From CALLPQ01 sp964392325 (lineage in GTDB: Bacteria > Pseudomonadota > Alphaproteobacteria > Caulobacterales > Parvularculaceae), in contig CAYMPJ010000003.1 of the NCBI GenBank assembly GCA_964392325.1, forward strand, positions 124,001-188,000: DNA of 64,000 nt, written 5' to 3'. The notes under the pieces were generated by a model. It was not told where the DNA came from. It searched no databases and was given only the letters and a program-made list of their open reading frames with translations. Positions 46,810 through 55,805 of the stretch are shown here, piece after piece (position 1 is the first letter of the stretch; every line of letters begins with the position of its first letter). The position numbers and the translations under genes are program-made.

Positions 46810-47538
46810 TCAAGATTGGTTGATCTGAGTGTGCAAGGCCTCGATGATAGTGCTCATTGCATCTGGTGGTTGCGCGCTGACTTGGATTGAGGGTTTGTTT
46901 TTCGATATGGGAATCGAAAGGGCAGAGGCATGAAGCATCATTGAGTGTTGGTTTTGTTTTGTGTCTGTTGATCCGTATTTGATGTCGCCCAGAATTGGTG
47001 CTCCGATGTGGGATAAATGGACTCTGATCTGGTGGGTCCGCCCGGTTTTAGGCCTGCATTCGATAAGACTTAATCCATCGCAAGATTTTAAAACCCGGTA
47101 TACAGTCGTCGCAGGTTTTGCCTCTTCATGGTCTTGCGCGACGACGCTCCATCCGGATTTTGTATTCAATTTTCGCAGCGGCATATTGATTGTGCCTGAT
47201 AATTTATCCGGAATTCCCTCGCAAACCGCGAGATAAGTTTTTCGAATACGCCCTTCTTGAAATAGTTTTCCCATCTTACGTGCGGCTTTGGGATGTCGCG
47301 CAAGGATAAGACACCCCGATGTATCCCGGTCAAGACGATGGGCGAGAACGGGATCGCGCGGCAAACCAAAACGCAAAGCGTCAAAATAGTGTTCGAGATT
47401 ATCCGTATCTTGATCTCTAATCGAACCTGCTCCAGGGCGCGCGTGCACTGCTAATCCTGCGGGTTTATCGATGACGAGTATCAAGCCGTCTCGATAGAGA
47501 ATGCGCTCTGTAAGGAAGTTCGGGTTATAAGCGTTCAT
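46810..47538 (-). CDS. RluA-family RNA pseudouridine synthase
   Basis: 242 residues with the catalytic HRLDRDTSGCLILARH motif, the FQEGRIRKTYLAVCEG segment and HQIRVHLSHIGAPILGD near the end. It has no S4 domain, as in RluA and TruC. The RNA target (23S rRNA or tRNA) cannot be told apart. It lies alone between the GST gene and the TonB receptor terminator. Confidence 0.9.
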   Translation of the reverse strand: MNAYNPNFLTERILYRDGLILVIDKPAGLAVHARPGAGSIRDQDTDNLEHYFDALRFGLPRDPVLAHRLDRDTSGCLILARHPKAARKMGKLFQEGRIRKTYLAVCEGIPDKLSGTINMPLRKLNTKSGWSVVAQDHEEAKPATTVYRVLKSCDGLSLIECRPKTGRTHQIRVHLSHIGAPILGDIKYGSTDTKQNQHSMMLHASALSIPISKNKPSIQVSAQPPDAMSTIIEALHTQINQS

Positions 47539-47624
47539 AGATTCAAATTGTTTAGGTAATCTTCTCAGCTACTCTGGTGGCGATCAGATATATCTAAAAC
47601 CTGATGAATTCGCAAAAAGTAAAT

Positions 47625-47668
47625 AGAAAAAGACAAAAAGGCCATCCCACTGATGAAGTAAGATGGCC
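47625..47668 (-). terminator. Terminator after the TonB receptor gene
   Basis: Stem GGCCATC (47640-47646) with GATGGCC (47662-47668), read on the minus strand, is followed by TTTTTGTCTTTTT. It lies about 55 bases past the receptor stop codon. Confidence 0.8.
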
Positions 47669-47721
47669 CCTTGTTAGATCGACAGATCGATCAAATATGA
47701 AAATTGAAATTTTCTCTGGAA

Positions 47722-50517
47722 TTAAAACTCCAAATCAAGACCGAAATATAATAGTGCACCGCGTGGATCAGCGACACGACTATCGAAGCCACCATTTGTT
47801 TGCACAAACGGCGCGCGTGTTCCCGTAGCGTTTCGCACACCAAGTGTTGCCGAGATATTTTTATCTTTGTTCAAGAACTCATTGATTGCCACGGAGTATT
47901 GAATATCAAGACGAGTATCAGAGTCAATTTGCGCTAATCCATTTTGATCATCGAGATATTCGCCAATGTGGCGTACAAAGATGTTTGCGGAATGGGGACC
48001 ATTTTTCCATGCCAATCCGGCGTTAAATCGCAATTGCGGTGTCGGGGAGCCAAAATTGCCGAAGTTTCGTGAGCCTTCACCATCAACAATTCCTGCTTGA
48101 GGGTCTACGATATCGTAATTGAGAATGTAAGTACCCGTAAAGGTCGGAGTGAAATTTCCTAGCGGCGTTTCAAAATTATATACAGCTGAAAAATCCAAGC
48201 CTGAGGTTTCAACCGATGATGCGTTTACGAAATCATTGTTGATTTGCAAAACTGTTCCCGCCGGGGACCGAATAATCGCTGCAAGAGCTGTTGCGTCACC
48301 ACCATTGGCCGCGTCCAAAATCGCCTGAGGCGCAGTTGCGATAATTACATTTGAGAAATCAAAATTGAAATAATCGACATCTATTTGCAAACCGCTAACA
48401 GGTATCCAGGTGCCACCGACATTAAAGGCTTGAGATTCTTCCGGTAGAATTTCACGGGGCGTTATTTCGCCATTTACCTCAGGTGCAAGTGTTCTGACAG
48501 CAACGAAAGCCGTTGCGCCCGCATCGCTTACTTGTTGCAATGTTGTTGCTTCGCCAAACTGTTGGAAAACAGATGGTGCACGGAATGAGGTTGAATAGGA
48601 TCCGCGAAGTGAAATACTATCTGTCGGTCTTACCAGAAGAGCGATTTTTGGATCAGTTGTTGATCCGCCTTCTGCTTCGCCGTAGCGTTCGTGACGAATT
48701 GCCAATTGCAGATCAACCCAATCAGTCAGCGGGACCGAGGCTTCGCCAAAAAATGCGAACACATCTTGTGAGCCGTCAAAATCCCGGCCACCAACCAGAA
48801 AGCCAAATGCATCGACGGCCGACAGTTCATCAACCTCCTGCGATAGATCATTGTCACGATATTGCGCACCGACTGCGACGGATAATGGACCAGCTGGCAG
48901 TTCAAAAATATCCTGGGAAATGAAGGCTTCCACGACTGTGAGGTCAGAAGTGAAATCACGTAACTGCGTACCTTGAATAAAATCAATCAGCTCTGGAGAA
49001 TTTGCTAATGCAGGATTGGTGATTGCTGTCGAGAATGGGTTGAAGAATGTGCCAACAGCAGGGATCGTACTACCCTGAGCCGTTAAAGTTGTGTTCGCGG
49101 AGGTACAATCAGCACCAGCAGCCAGACCTGGAATTGCCGGAACGGAATTAAATCCGGCCAATGCACACTGGAAACGATCAACCACTGTATCTTCTGTAGC
49201 GACGATGAAATTATTATTTGCGCGGGTAAATGATACTTCCCATGCGCCGCTACCAAAATCACCCCCAAGGCTGGTTGAGACACGCCAAGTCTCGGACTCT
49301 GTTAAATTGGGAGAAACAGATCCGCCATTACCGCTGACACGGCCAAAGAAAATAACCGTTGGGTTGACCTGATTTGTGGCGTCGAATGGGTCAGATAGAA
49401 TATTAAATGGGTTTGCCGTTAAGCTAAAAGGTGCAAGGGAGTTACCGGGAATTAAAGCACTTGCAGTCTGTAGGAACGGGAACGACGGTGAGTTACCGCG
49501 GATTGCCTCATTGTTAGCGTAACCAAATTCGCCCTTCCATTGGATAGTGTCTGTCAATTCGAACTCTGCGCGGGCAAGCCCGGTGAAGCGATCTTCTTCG
49601 GGGACAAGGTTGAAGAAATCACCAAAATCAAATTGACAAAAGCCGACATTAAAAGCGAGCAATGGTGCAGCGGCCACACTGGCCGGGCCCGGGTTGCCGC
49701 CTGCAGCTGCGCAGCCGGGATCAACGAAGGGGAGTGTGACCGGGCCCCCTAAGCCGAAATCGTTTCCATCGACGAGGCCGAAAAATGCACCTGGATTGCC
49801 AAGCGAGGATGTGTCTTGTCCAGCGCCAAACGGTACGCTCAGACGGCGCTCTTCGGTGGTCAGTGCAGTTCTGCTTAGATAGCTGGCGGCAACGATAACC
49901 GATCCGCGACCAAAATCTTTGCCGACAAGGCCCTGAATATTGAACTCATCATAGTCCCCTTGGCTTTGATGGGTCGTATAATCGCCAGTAAGGCGAATGC
50001 CGTCATAATTTTCGACAGTAATAAAATTCACAACACCGGCAACGGCGTCAGAACCGTATAGTGCTGACGCGCCGTCCTTTAGAATTTCTACGCGATCAAC
50101 GGCGATTAGCGGCACCAGAGAGGCAGTGTCGACAAAATTAATCCCGTCATTGGTTGGTGAACCTGACAAGACCTGACGCTTGCCGTTAAGAAGTACCAAG
50201 GTTGAACCGACACCAAGACCGCGTAAATTGATATTGGAAGTACCGGTCGTGGCGTTTTGCGTAAACGCATCGGGGTTGTTTTGTGCGCCTGTATTAATCG
50301 TCAATGTCTGCGTAATATCTGCGATATTAAACACACCAATATCTTCTATGTCGCTCGCGCCAACTGTTTGTAGGGGCGAGGGTAAATCCGCCTGATTTTT
50401 ACGTTTAATGAATGAACCGGTAACAATGATTTCATCGTCGGTTTGGGCAATTGTTGGCGGTGTCGCAAGAATTGCTAATGCTGCTAAAGCGCTTGTTGCG
50501 CAAAGATATTTTCTCAT
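47722..50517 (-). CDS. TonB-dependent outer-membrane receptor
   Basis: 931 residues. Signal peptide ending near TIAQ (residue 25), then a plug domain (DEIIVTGSFIKRK, then LRGLGVGSTLVLLNGKR and DRVEILKDGASALYGSDA) and a beta-barrel ending in LYFGLDLEF, with C-terminal Phe as in outer-membrane proteins. The plug resembles receptors with no extra N-terminal signalling domain. The ligand is unknown; no transporter or binding protein is adjacent. Such receptors import siderophores, vitamin B12 or, in marine alphaproteobacteria, oligosaccharides and peptides. Confidence 0.93.
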   Translation of the reverse strand: MRKYLCATSALAALAILATPPTIAQTDDEIIVTGSFIKRKNQADLPSPLQTVGASDIEDIGVFNIADITQTLTINTGAQNNPDAFTQNATTGTSNINLRGLGVGSTLVLLNGKRQVLSGSPTNDGINFVDTASLVPLIAVDRVEILKDGASALYGSDAVAGVVNFITVENYDGIRLTGDYTTHQSQGDYDEFNIQGLVGKDFGRGSVIVAASYLSRTALTTEERRLSVPFGAGQDTSSLGNPGAFFGLVDGNDFGLGGPVTLPFVDPGCAAAGGNPGPASVAAAPLLAFNVGFCQFDFGDFFNLVPEEDRFTGLARAEFELTDTIQWKGEFGYANNEAIRGNSPSFPFLQTASALIPGNSLAPFSLTANPFNILSDPFDATNQVNPTVIFFGRVSGNGGSVSPNLTESETWRVSTSLGGDFGSGAWEVSFTRANNNFIVATEDTVVDRFQCALAGFNSVPAIPGLAAGADCTSANTTLTAQGSTIPAVGTFFNPFSTAITNPALANSPELIDFIQGTQLRDFTSDLTVVEAFISQDIFELPAGPLSVAVGAQYRDNDLSQEVDELSAVDAFGFLVGGRDFDGSQDVFAFFGEASVPLTDWVDLQLAIRHERYGEAEGGSTTDPKIALLVRPTDSISLRGSYSTSFRAPSVFQQFGEATTLQQVSDAGATAFVAVRTLAPEVNGEITPREILPEESQAFNVGGTWIPVSGLQIDVDYFNFDFSNVIIATAPQAILDAANGGDATALAAIIRSPAGTVLQINNDFVNASSVETSGLDFSAVYNFETPLGNFTPTFTGTYILNYDIVDPQAGIVDGEGSRNFGNFGSPTPQLRFNAGLAWKNGPHSANIFVRHIGEYLDDQNGLAQIDSDTRLDIQYSVAINEFLNKDKNISATLGVRNATGTRAPFVQTNGGFDSRVADPRGALLYFGLDLEF

Positions 50518-50634
50518 CGCGTTAACTCCCTGATGTTGTTTTATACGATTGCTCTGACCCGTGGAGAATCAATGGGTTAATTATGACTGTGGCCTGTCTG
50601 TCAAACAACAAAAAATAGCTGTTATTTTGGCTAT

Positions 50635-50664
50635 AAAAAAACCGCGCCTCTGAGGGCGCGGTTT
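50635..50664 (-). terminator. Terminator after the slipin gene
   Basis: Ten-base perfect stem AAACCGCGCC / GGCGCGGTTT with loop TCTGAG. On the minus strand it runs into TTTTTTT. It lies about 30 bases past the slipin stop. Confidence 0.9.
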
Positions 50665-50692
50665 AGTGCAAGGCAAAAAAGTCTCTTGAAAG

Positions 50693-51445
50693 TTAATCTA
50701 AAAATTTCTTGCTAAGTTTTTCCATTGAGAAGGGAAATACGATCGTATTTGTTCCCTCACTAGCAATTTCCTGCAATGAATTGAGATAGCGCAACTCCAT
50801 AGACCCTTCTGATGTTGCGAGAATGTGGGCCGCTTCTGCAAGTTTGGTGGCTGCTTGTTGTTCGCCTTCCGCCATAATCACTTTTGCGCGGCGCTCACGT
50901 TCGGCTTCAGCCTGTTTGGCAATGGCGCGGATCATTTCAGGGGCGACATCAACATGCTTGATTTCAACATTGGCAACCTTGATGCCCCATGCTTCTGTTT
51001 GCATATCAAGAATAGCCTGAATGTCTTTGTTGAGCTGTTCGCGATCCTGAAGCATTTGATCAAGATCATGCTTACCCAGAACCGAACGCAAGGTGGTTTG
51101 AGCAAGTTGACTTGTAGCGGCCATGTAATTTTCAACCTGAACCACCGCGCGCACAGCGTCAACCACCCGATAATAAATCACCGCATTCACTTTTACCGAG
51201 ACATTATCCTTGGAGATCACATCTTGCGTCGGGACATCATGGACGAGGGTGCGCATATCGACTTTGCGCATTTGTTGAACGATGGGAATCAAGAAAATCA
51301 GACCGGGCCCTGCCGCTTTGCGACCTACCCGGCCAAGAGTGAAGATGACAGCCTTTTCGTATTCTTTCAAAATTTTGACGATGTTCGTCACTATTATGAA
51401 GGCAAAGAAGATAAGCGGTATAATTATTCCAAAACCACCGGGCAT
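50693..51445 (-). CDS. Slipin, SPFH/stomatin-family membrane protein
   Basis: 250 residues: one N-terminal membrane hairpin or helix (about 5-22), the SPFH domain (EYEKAVIFTLGRVGRKAAGPG, then DVPTQDVISKDNVSVKV) and a C-terminal coiled coil rich in Ala/Glu (RAIAKQAEAERERRAKVIMA). It is the last gene of an operon with two NfeD-type genes, the usual partners: NfeD proteases cut stomatin C-terminal regions in archaea. It probably organises membrane microdomains. Confidence 0.94.
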   Translation of the reverse strand: MPGGFGIIIPLIFFAFIIVTNIVKILKEYEKAVIFTLGRVGRKAAGPGLIFLIPIVQQMRKVDMRTLVHDVPTQDVISKDNVSVKVNAVIYYRVVDAVRAVVQVENYMAATSQLAQTTLRSVLGKHDLDQMLQDREQLNKDIQAILDMQTEAWGIKVANVEIKHVDVAPEMIRAIAKQAEAERERRAKVIMAEGEQQAATKLAEAAHILATSEGSMELRYLNSLQEIASEGTNTIVFPFSMEKLSKKFLD

Positions 51446-51559
51446 AGTATTTCTCCTTGGTAATGAGGGCTAAACCCTCCTGAAGCGTTGTTTTTACATT
51501 TATGCAAAAATGCAAAGTTTAAATTCTACTTTATTTTCTACTGCAATTTTCATCCTTTA

Positions 51560-51883
51560 TTATTCGGGACGAATAAATGCTGTTAAGCCTTTTAAATGTT
51601 GTATGCGGACATTTTTGCCCACATGTAATTCGCCGGAAAAGCGTGCATCACATTTCGCGCGCCAGCGCTCTGTGCCAACCATGATAAAGACGCAGCCATT
51701 TTCGTCTATTTCTGCAATGCGGCCTATACGCCCGCGCATATCATCACCGAGCATGATTTCTTCACGCGCTGGTCGGCGTCTCATCCAGCGATAAATGTGG
51801 CGGGTTTGAGCGACGGCGATGAGCAAAGCAGTACCGGCAAATGCGGCTGCAAAAATCAAGATATGTGTCATCGAAATTGACAT
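51560..51883 (-). CDS. Small NfeD-like OB-fold membrane protein
   Basis: 107 residues: one membrane helix at 6-24 and a short OB-like domain (DDMRGRIGRIAEIDENGCVF, then RWRAKCDARFSGELHVGKNV) similar to the NfeD C-terminal soluble domain. It lacks the protease domain. AGGGGTG precedes the ATG. It sits 41 bases after the long nfeD gene and 114 before slipin, so it belongs to that operon. Confidence 0.8.
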   Translation of the reverse strand: MSISMTHILIFAAAFAGTALLIAVAQTRHIYRWMRRRPAREEIMLGDDMRGRIGRIAEIDENGCVFIMVGTERWRAKCDARFSGELHVGKNVRIQHLKGLTAFIRPE

Positions 51884-51924
51884 TTACACCCCTAAATTTC
51901 CCCTACCCATATTTAGTTTCAAGT

Positions 51925-53427
51925 TCAAACTTCTGATCGACGTAATAATCCGGGTCCATCGCTTTTTTTAACCACCAATATTAGTCCATCAACTTTGATG
52001 ACTTTAACAGTATCGCCTGGCTCCAGCGGTCTTGCCGAACGGGCTTGCCAGCGTTCGCCTTCGATAACGACATATCCTTCAAGGCCGTCCCAATCATCGA
52101 CATAGCCTTCCCGGTTTGCAATGGCTTCTGCGCCAATCAGCGGGCCGTGGCTACGTGACCCGACGAGGGCAAACAAAATCAAGGCAAGGAAAGAGCCGAC
52201 CAGAGCGACGGAGGTAAAGATGACCGAGTTCGAGACCCGCAGCGAATCCGGGAATAATAAATAAAGCCCTGCGCTAAATGCCGCTAGGCCGAGAATACCG
52301 GCAACGCCAAAGGCGGTTGTATAGGCTTCAACCATAATGAGCATGGTCCCGGCCAGCATAAGGCCGATGCCAAGCCAGGTGAAGGGCAGTGTCTGCGCCG
52401 CATAAAGACCAAGGAGCAAGCAAATAATACCAATTGCGCCGGGGAAGATTGAGCCGGGGTTCCATAGCTCGACAGTAATGCCGAGCATACCGATTGACAT
52501 GAGGATAGCGGCAACATTTGGATCAGAGAAAAACCCCAGGATACGCTCTACGGTTGTGGGTTCGATCCGGTTTAAAGTCATATTATTTGTTGAAAGAGTG
52601 CGCGGCTGGTTTTTTACGGTAATCGATTTTCCATCGATTTGCGCCAGTAAATCATCCATATCCTCGGCGATTAAATCGATAACATTGAGGTTAAGCGCTT
52701 CTTTCGCCGTGACATTTGCCGCTTCGCGTACAGCCTTTTCAGCCCATTGCGCATTGCGCCCTCGCAACTCGGCCAAAGATTTTATATAGGCGACGGAATT
52801 ATTGATGATTTTTGCACGCAGTGCATCATTATTGGAAAGCGGGGATTGGCGCCGTTCGATTTGTTCTTCAAAGCGTTTGCGTAACTCTTCGCCATCAAGC
52901 GGAGTATTATCGCCCGCATCCTTTTGAGTATTTTCCTCTTGCCTATCGTCTGGGCGTCCTTCGTCATCTTTGTTGACGGGTTCGAGTTCGGGTTGATTGC
53001 CGCCAATTTGTATCGGTGTTGCTGAGCCGGTATTGGTTGCAGGCGCCATTGCAGAAATATGGGCGGCATACATAATGTAAAGGCCGGCACTTGCCGATTT
53101 TGCCCCGCGCGGTGACACATAGGTGGCAACCGGTGTATCGGAGCGTAGAATGGCTTTGATGATGGTCTCCATTGAGGTCACCAACCCGCCGGGCGTATCA
53201 ATTTCTATGATAATGAGTTCTTTTTGGGATTGCGAGGCCAGTGCGATTTCTCTTGAGAGATAATCCGCAATTGTTGGCGTCACTGGGCCGCTAAGGGTTA
53301 GAATAATGGCTTCAGGCTGCGCAGTATTTTGTGCTTGAGCGTAAGGGCTATTAAAAACCTGCAACATGGACGCGGCAAGGCCAGTCATCATGATGACAGC
53401 AAAAATCGTCAGCCGAATATTTCGCAT
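51925..53427 (-). CDS. Long-form NfeD, ClpP-class membrane serine protease
   Basis: 500 residues. Signal sequence, then a ClpP/crotonase-like protease domain (LSREIALASQ, IIEIDTPGGLVTSMET, then GAKSASAGLYIMYAAHI with the predicted nucleophile Ser before AG) interrupted by an acidic insert of about 50 residues (EPVNKDDEGRPDDRQEENTQ), four membrane helices (about 320-430) and a C-terminal OB domain (EGYVDDWDGLEGYVVIEGE). Such proteins act with slipin in membrane-protein quality control. First gene of the operon. Confidence 0.92.
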   Translation of the reverse strand: MRNIRLTIFAVIMMTGLAASMLQVFNSPYAQAQNTAQPEAIILTLSGPVTPTIADYLSREIALASQSQKELIIIEIDTPGGLVTSMETIIKAILRSDTPVATYVSPRGAKSASAGLYIMYAAHISAMAPATNTGSATPIQIGGNQPELEPVNKDDEGRPDDRQEENTQKDAGDNTPLDGEELRKRFEEQIERRQSPLSNNDALRAKIINNSVAYIKSLAELRGRNAQWAEKAVREAANVTAKEALNLNVIDLIAEDMDDLLAQIDGKSITVKNQPRTLSTNNMTLNRIEPTTVERILGFFSDPNVAAILMSIGMLGITVELWNPGSIFPGAIGIICLLLGLYAAQTLPFTWLGIGLMLAGTMLIMVEAYTTAFGVAGILGLAAFSAGLYLLFPDSLRVSNSVIFTSVALVGSFLALILFALVGSRSHGPLIGAEAIANREGYVDDWDGLEGYVVIEGERWQARSARPLEPGDTVKVIKVDGLILVVKKSDGPGLLRRSEV

Positions 53428-53543
53428 GCGTCAACCCCATTTAGATGTACCCTCAGAGTCTTAATATGACCTTTGTTTGCCCATTTTTCAATAGAGCTGC
53501 CCCCAGCTGGTGTGAATTAAACCATAACAGGTTAATTATAACA

Positions 53544-53573
53544 AAACGCCGGCCCAATTCTGGACCGGCGTTT
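53544..53573 (-). terminator. Terminator after the YHS gene
   Basis: Stem AAACGCCGG (53544-53552) with CCGGCGTTT (53565-53573). On the minus strand TTTTGTTAT follows. It lies about 30 bases past the stop codon of the 53602 gene. Confidence 0.75.
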
Positions 53574-53601
53574 GATGTAGAAATTGATTTTGAAGTCTGT
53601 C

Positions 53602-54072
53602 TTAACTTCCGTTTACCAGCTTGGCCCACTGTGGGTCTGCCTTTTCGATAAATCCTGGAATGTCTTTTCTCCATTTATTCTGAATACCTTTGTTGAAATT
53701 CAGGTAAAGCTTACCGTCAACAATATCGAAATAATTAGGTTTTCCAGGTGCTTTCTGGCCTTTTGCCATCGCCCATGCGCAGTAACCGCCATATTGTGGA
53801 CGATAGGCATCGGGATCAGCAACAAACGCATCTAGATTAGCCTGATTAGCAAAAAACCATTCTTGGCCTAGATATGTTGTCGAGAATTCAGAGCTGCCCT
53901 TAACCGGACCAGTCTCAGTAAAATAGCTCACCGTATCATATCCACCAACGGCAGCGGGCCAGCTTTTGTTTTTGTATACCAACTCACCTGCGTTGGCGTT
54001 GGTAGCAAATAACATGGCAGATGCCATCATAATGAAAAGTGATTTGAGTAGATTGGATTGTATAAGATTCAT
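53602..54072 (-). CDS. Exported YHS-domain protein, copy A
   Basis: 156 residues with a signal peptide (cut near NANA-GE at about 28) and a YHS domain: GGYDTVSYFTETGPVKGSSE, then TYLGQEWFFANQANLDAF and PQYGGYCAWAMAKG. YHS domains often bind metal (Cu, heme or Fe) through conserved Tyr/His/Cys; here the YGGYCAWAM Cys is the only one. It is about 65-70% similar to the neighbouring copy B and lies 124 bases after it. Confidence 0.88.
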   Translation of the reverse strand: MNLIQSNLLKSLFIMMASAMLFATNANAGELVYKNKSWPAAVGGYDTVSYFTETGPVKGSSEFSTTYLGQEWFFANQANLDAFVADPDAYRPQYGGYCAWAMAKGQKAPGKPNYFDIVDGKLYLNFNKGIQNKWRKDIPGFIEKADPQWAKLVNGS

Positions 54073-54154
54073 TGTTTTTTCCTCTTACTGTTCATTAATG
54101 TAAAATCTAAATGCTTGGTACTCGGAACATATTGACCGCTCTTAAGGGCCTGAT

Positions 54155-54186
54155 GAAGCGCCGGTAAGGTATTATAACGGCGCTTC
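54155..54186. repeat. Nine-base hairpin between the YHS genes
   Basis: GAAGCGCCG (54155-54163) and CGGCGCTTC (54178-54186) are perfect reverse complements with a 14-base loop. It may attenuate or terminate between copies B and A, but no T-run follows on the minus strand; on the plus strand AATGTTGTATTT follows. Confidence 0.6.
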
Positions 54187-54196
54187 AATGTTGTAT

Positions 54197-54667
54197 TTAA
54201 TTATTGGCAGTTTTCTTGGCCCATTCCGGATCAGCTTTTGCGATAAAGCCAGGAATATCTTTAAACCACTTTTTCTGGATGCCTCTGCTCACGTTCAGGT
54301 AAAGCTTGCCATCGACGACTTTATAAACCTTTGGGTTGCCCGGTTTTGCCAATCCTTTTGACATTGCCCATGCGCAGTGACCACCATATTGTGGACGGAA
54401 CGCATCCGGGTCTGCTGTAAACGCGTCAAGATTTTCCTGACTTGCAAACAGCCATGTCTCGCCGAGATAGGTTGTCGAGTAATCGGCACTTCCCTTTACC
54501 GGGCCGGATTCGCTGAAATAGCTGACCGTATCATAACCCCCAACTGCAGCTTTCCAGCTACGCTTCTTGTAAATGAATTCTCCAGCATTTGCGCTTGCTG
54601 TGAATACAAATGCCGACATCACAATCATGAGGAGGGATTTTAAAATATTTGTTTTAGTCAGTACCAT
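54197..54667 (-). CDS. Exported YHS-domain protein, copy B
   Basis: 156 residues, exactly the same length as copy A and with the same order: signal peptide (cut near SANA-GE), GGYDTVSYFSESGPVKGSAD, TYLGETWLFASQENLDAF and PQYGGHCAWAMSKG. It differs in having His in YGGHCAWAM where copy A has Tyr. GGAGATAATT precedes the ATG. The tandem pair comes from gene duplication; a metal-related role is family-based inference. Confidence 0.88.
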   Translation of the reverse strand: MVLTKTNILKSLLMIVMSAFVFTASANAGEFIYKKRSWKAAVGGYDTVSYFSESGPVKGSADYSTTYLGETWLFASQENLDAFTADPDAFRPQYGGHCAWAMSKGLAKPGNPKVYKVVDGKLYLNVSRGIQKKWFKDIPGFIAKADPEWAKKTANN

Positions 54668-54968
54668 AATTATCTCCGTGTTTTTGCCATATGTTTTGGT
54701 GGTGTGTTTTTTTAGATATTCGTTTTAATAAAATTCGTGGCCGTGAACTCGCGTTTCCGGGTTAGGGCTATAGATAGCTCTTCAATTATGTCGAATATAG
54801 GTATGAAACGGCCATATTTTAGTCATAACACGGATATGTGAGTGATCGTGTTATGATGCGTCCCGAAATAGGGCGTGCATTGATGATTTTGAGGGTTTGA
54901 TGGCGTGATTCAATAAAAAAGCAGCCCCTTCGGGCTGCTTTTCTGTATGTATGAAACTCGGGTTAATT
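54668..54968. other. Intergenic region between copy B and the lipoprotein gene
   Basis: About 300 bases, carrying the terminator at 54917-54942 and the promoter area of the YHS copy B. No other gene or RNA is recognised. Confidence 0.4.
54917..54942 (-). terminator. Terminator, probably bidirectional
   Basis: AAAAGCAGCCC (54917-54927) pairs with GGGCTGCTTTT (54932-54942) around CTTC. A-run on one side and T-run on the other allow both directions; it best serves the lipoprotein gene ending at 54969. Confidence 0.9.
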
Positions 54969-55532
54969 TTAGCCTGCTGCCCGAATGATAGAGGGGCCTA
55001 AGCTATCCACAACCGAACGGGCGTCATAAGCCGTTGGGTTATCGGTGGGTTTATTGCCTTTATAAACCTGAATGATTGCGCCAATTGTGTATTCGTTGCG
55101 CTCTCTGGTGACTGAGGAATCAAATCCGCCGCCACCAAACCCGCGACCGCCAAATCCACGGCCAAATCCACCGCCGCCATAGAAGAAGCCACGTCGGCCA
55201 AACCCTCCACCGCCAAACGATGTGCCGGTTGTGCGGAAAGAGCGGGTTATATCGGCGCTATCTTCGAGCATGATGAAATAATCATTGCCGCTCTCTAGTG
55301 TTACTTCTGCAGCGCGGAAGAGAACGTAATTTTCGACTGTCACGCGGTCGGTCAACGAGTTGCCACTGAAGACGATACGGTATTTATCGCTTTCGAGTTT
55401 CTGTTGGGAATACCCATCTCCCCCATTTGCCGCGGGAGCATAAGGGGTTGTTGTTGCGCAAGCGCCAAGCAGCATTGTTGCGGCTGCAGCCATTATGATG
55501 TTTCGCTTGGACAGTTTGGGGAGTTTGGTCAT
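54969..55532 (-). CDS. CC0125/CC1285-type lipoprotein with glycine-rich insert
   Basis: 187 residues. Signal peptide with a clear lipobox LLGAC (Cys25). The following TPYAPAANGGDGYSQQKLES and RIVFSGNSLTDRVTVENYVL match a family of small alphaproteobacterial lipoproteins of unknown role that I know under the names CC0125/CC1285. Between about residues 104 and 138 there is an insert made almost wholly of Gly, Phe, Arg and Tyr (FGGGGFGRRGFFYGGGGF and more). The insert is the odd part and may make flexible or aromatic contacts. Confidence 0.8.
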   Translation of the reverse strand: MTKLPKLSKRNIIMAAAATMLLGACATTTPYAPAANGGDGYSQQKLESDKYRIVFSGNSLTDRVTVENYVLFRAAEVTLESGNDYFIMLEDSADITRSFRTTGTSFGGGGFGRRGFFYGGGGFGRGFGGRGFGGGGFDSSVTRERNEYTIGAIIQVYKGNKPTDNPTAYDARSVVDSLGPSIIRAAG

Positions 55533-55805
55533 TGCATTTTCCTTCAGAGAGTAGTGTGTGCATGTTGCCGGAAAGAGTACATAGTTTTGTATAATTGTCG
55601 AATTCCGGTCTAATGCCTTTTATACAAACATAATGATGTTAACCGTGATAGAGAGTCTAATCACAAATACTCTACCAGTCTGATTTTTCGATCAGTTTTT
55701 GTCTATAGACCTATAATATACAGTCGAATGAAGCCGCCAATCAATAATTCACCCTTATTAATATCTAAATCGCCTTTCGAAAGTTTGGCTAAGCATTGAA
55801 GAAAT

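Noticed and set aside
47604..47828. 74-codon plus-strand frame
   Set aside because: Overlaps the TonB receptor terminator and the receptor 3' end; no ribosome site.
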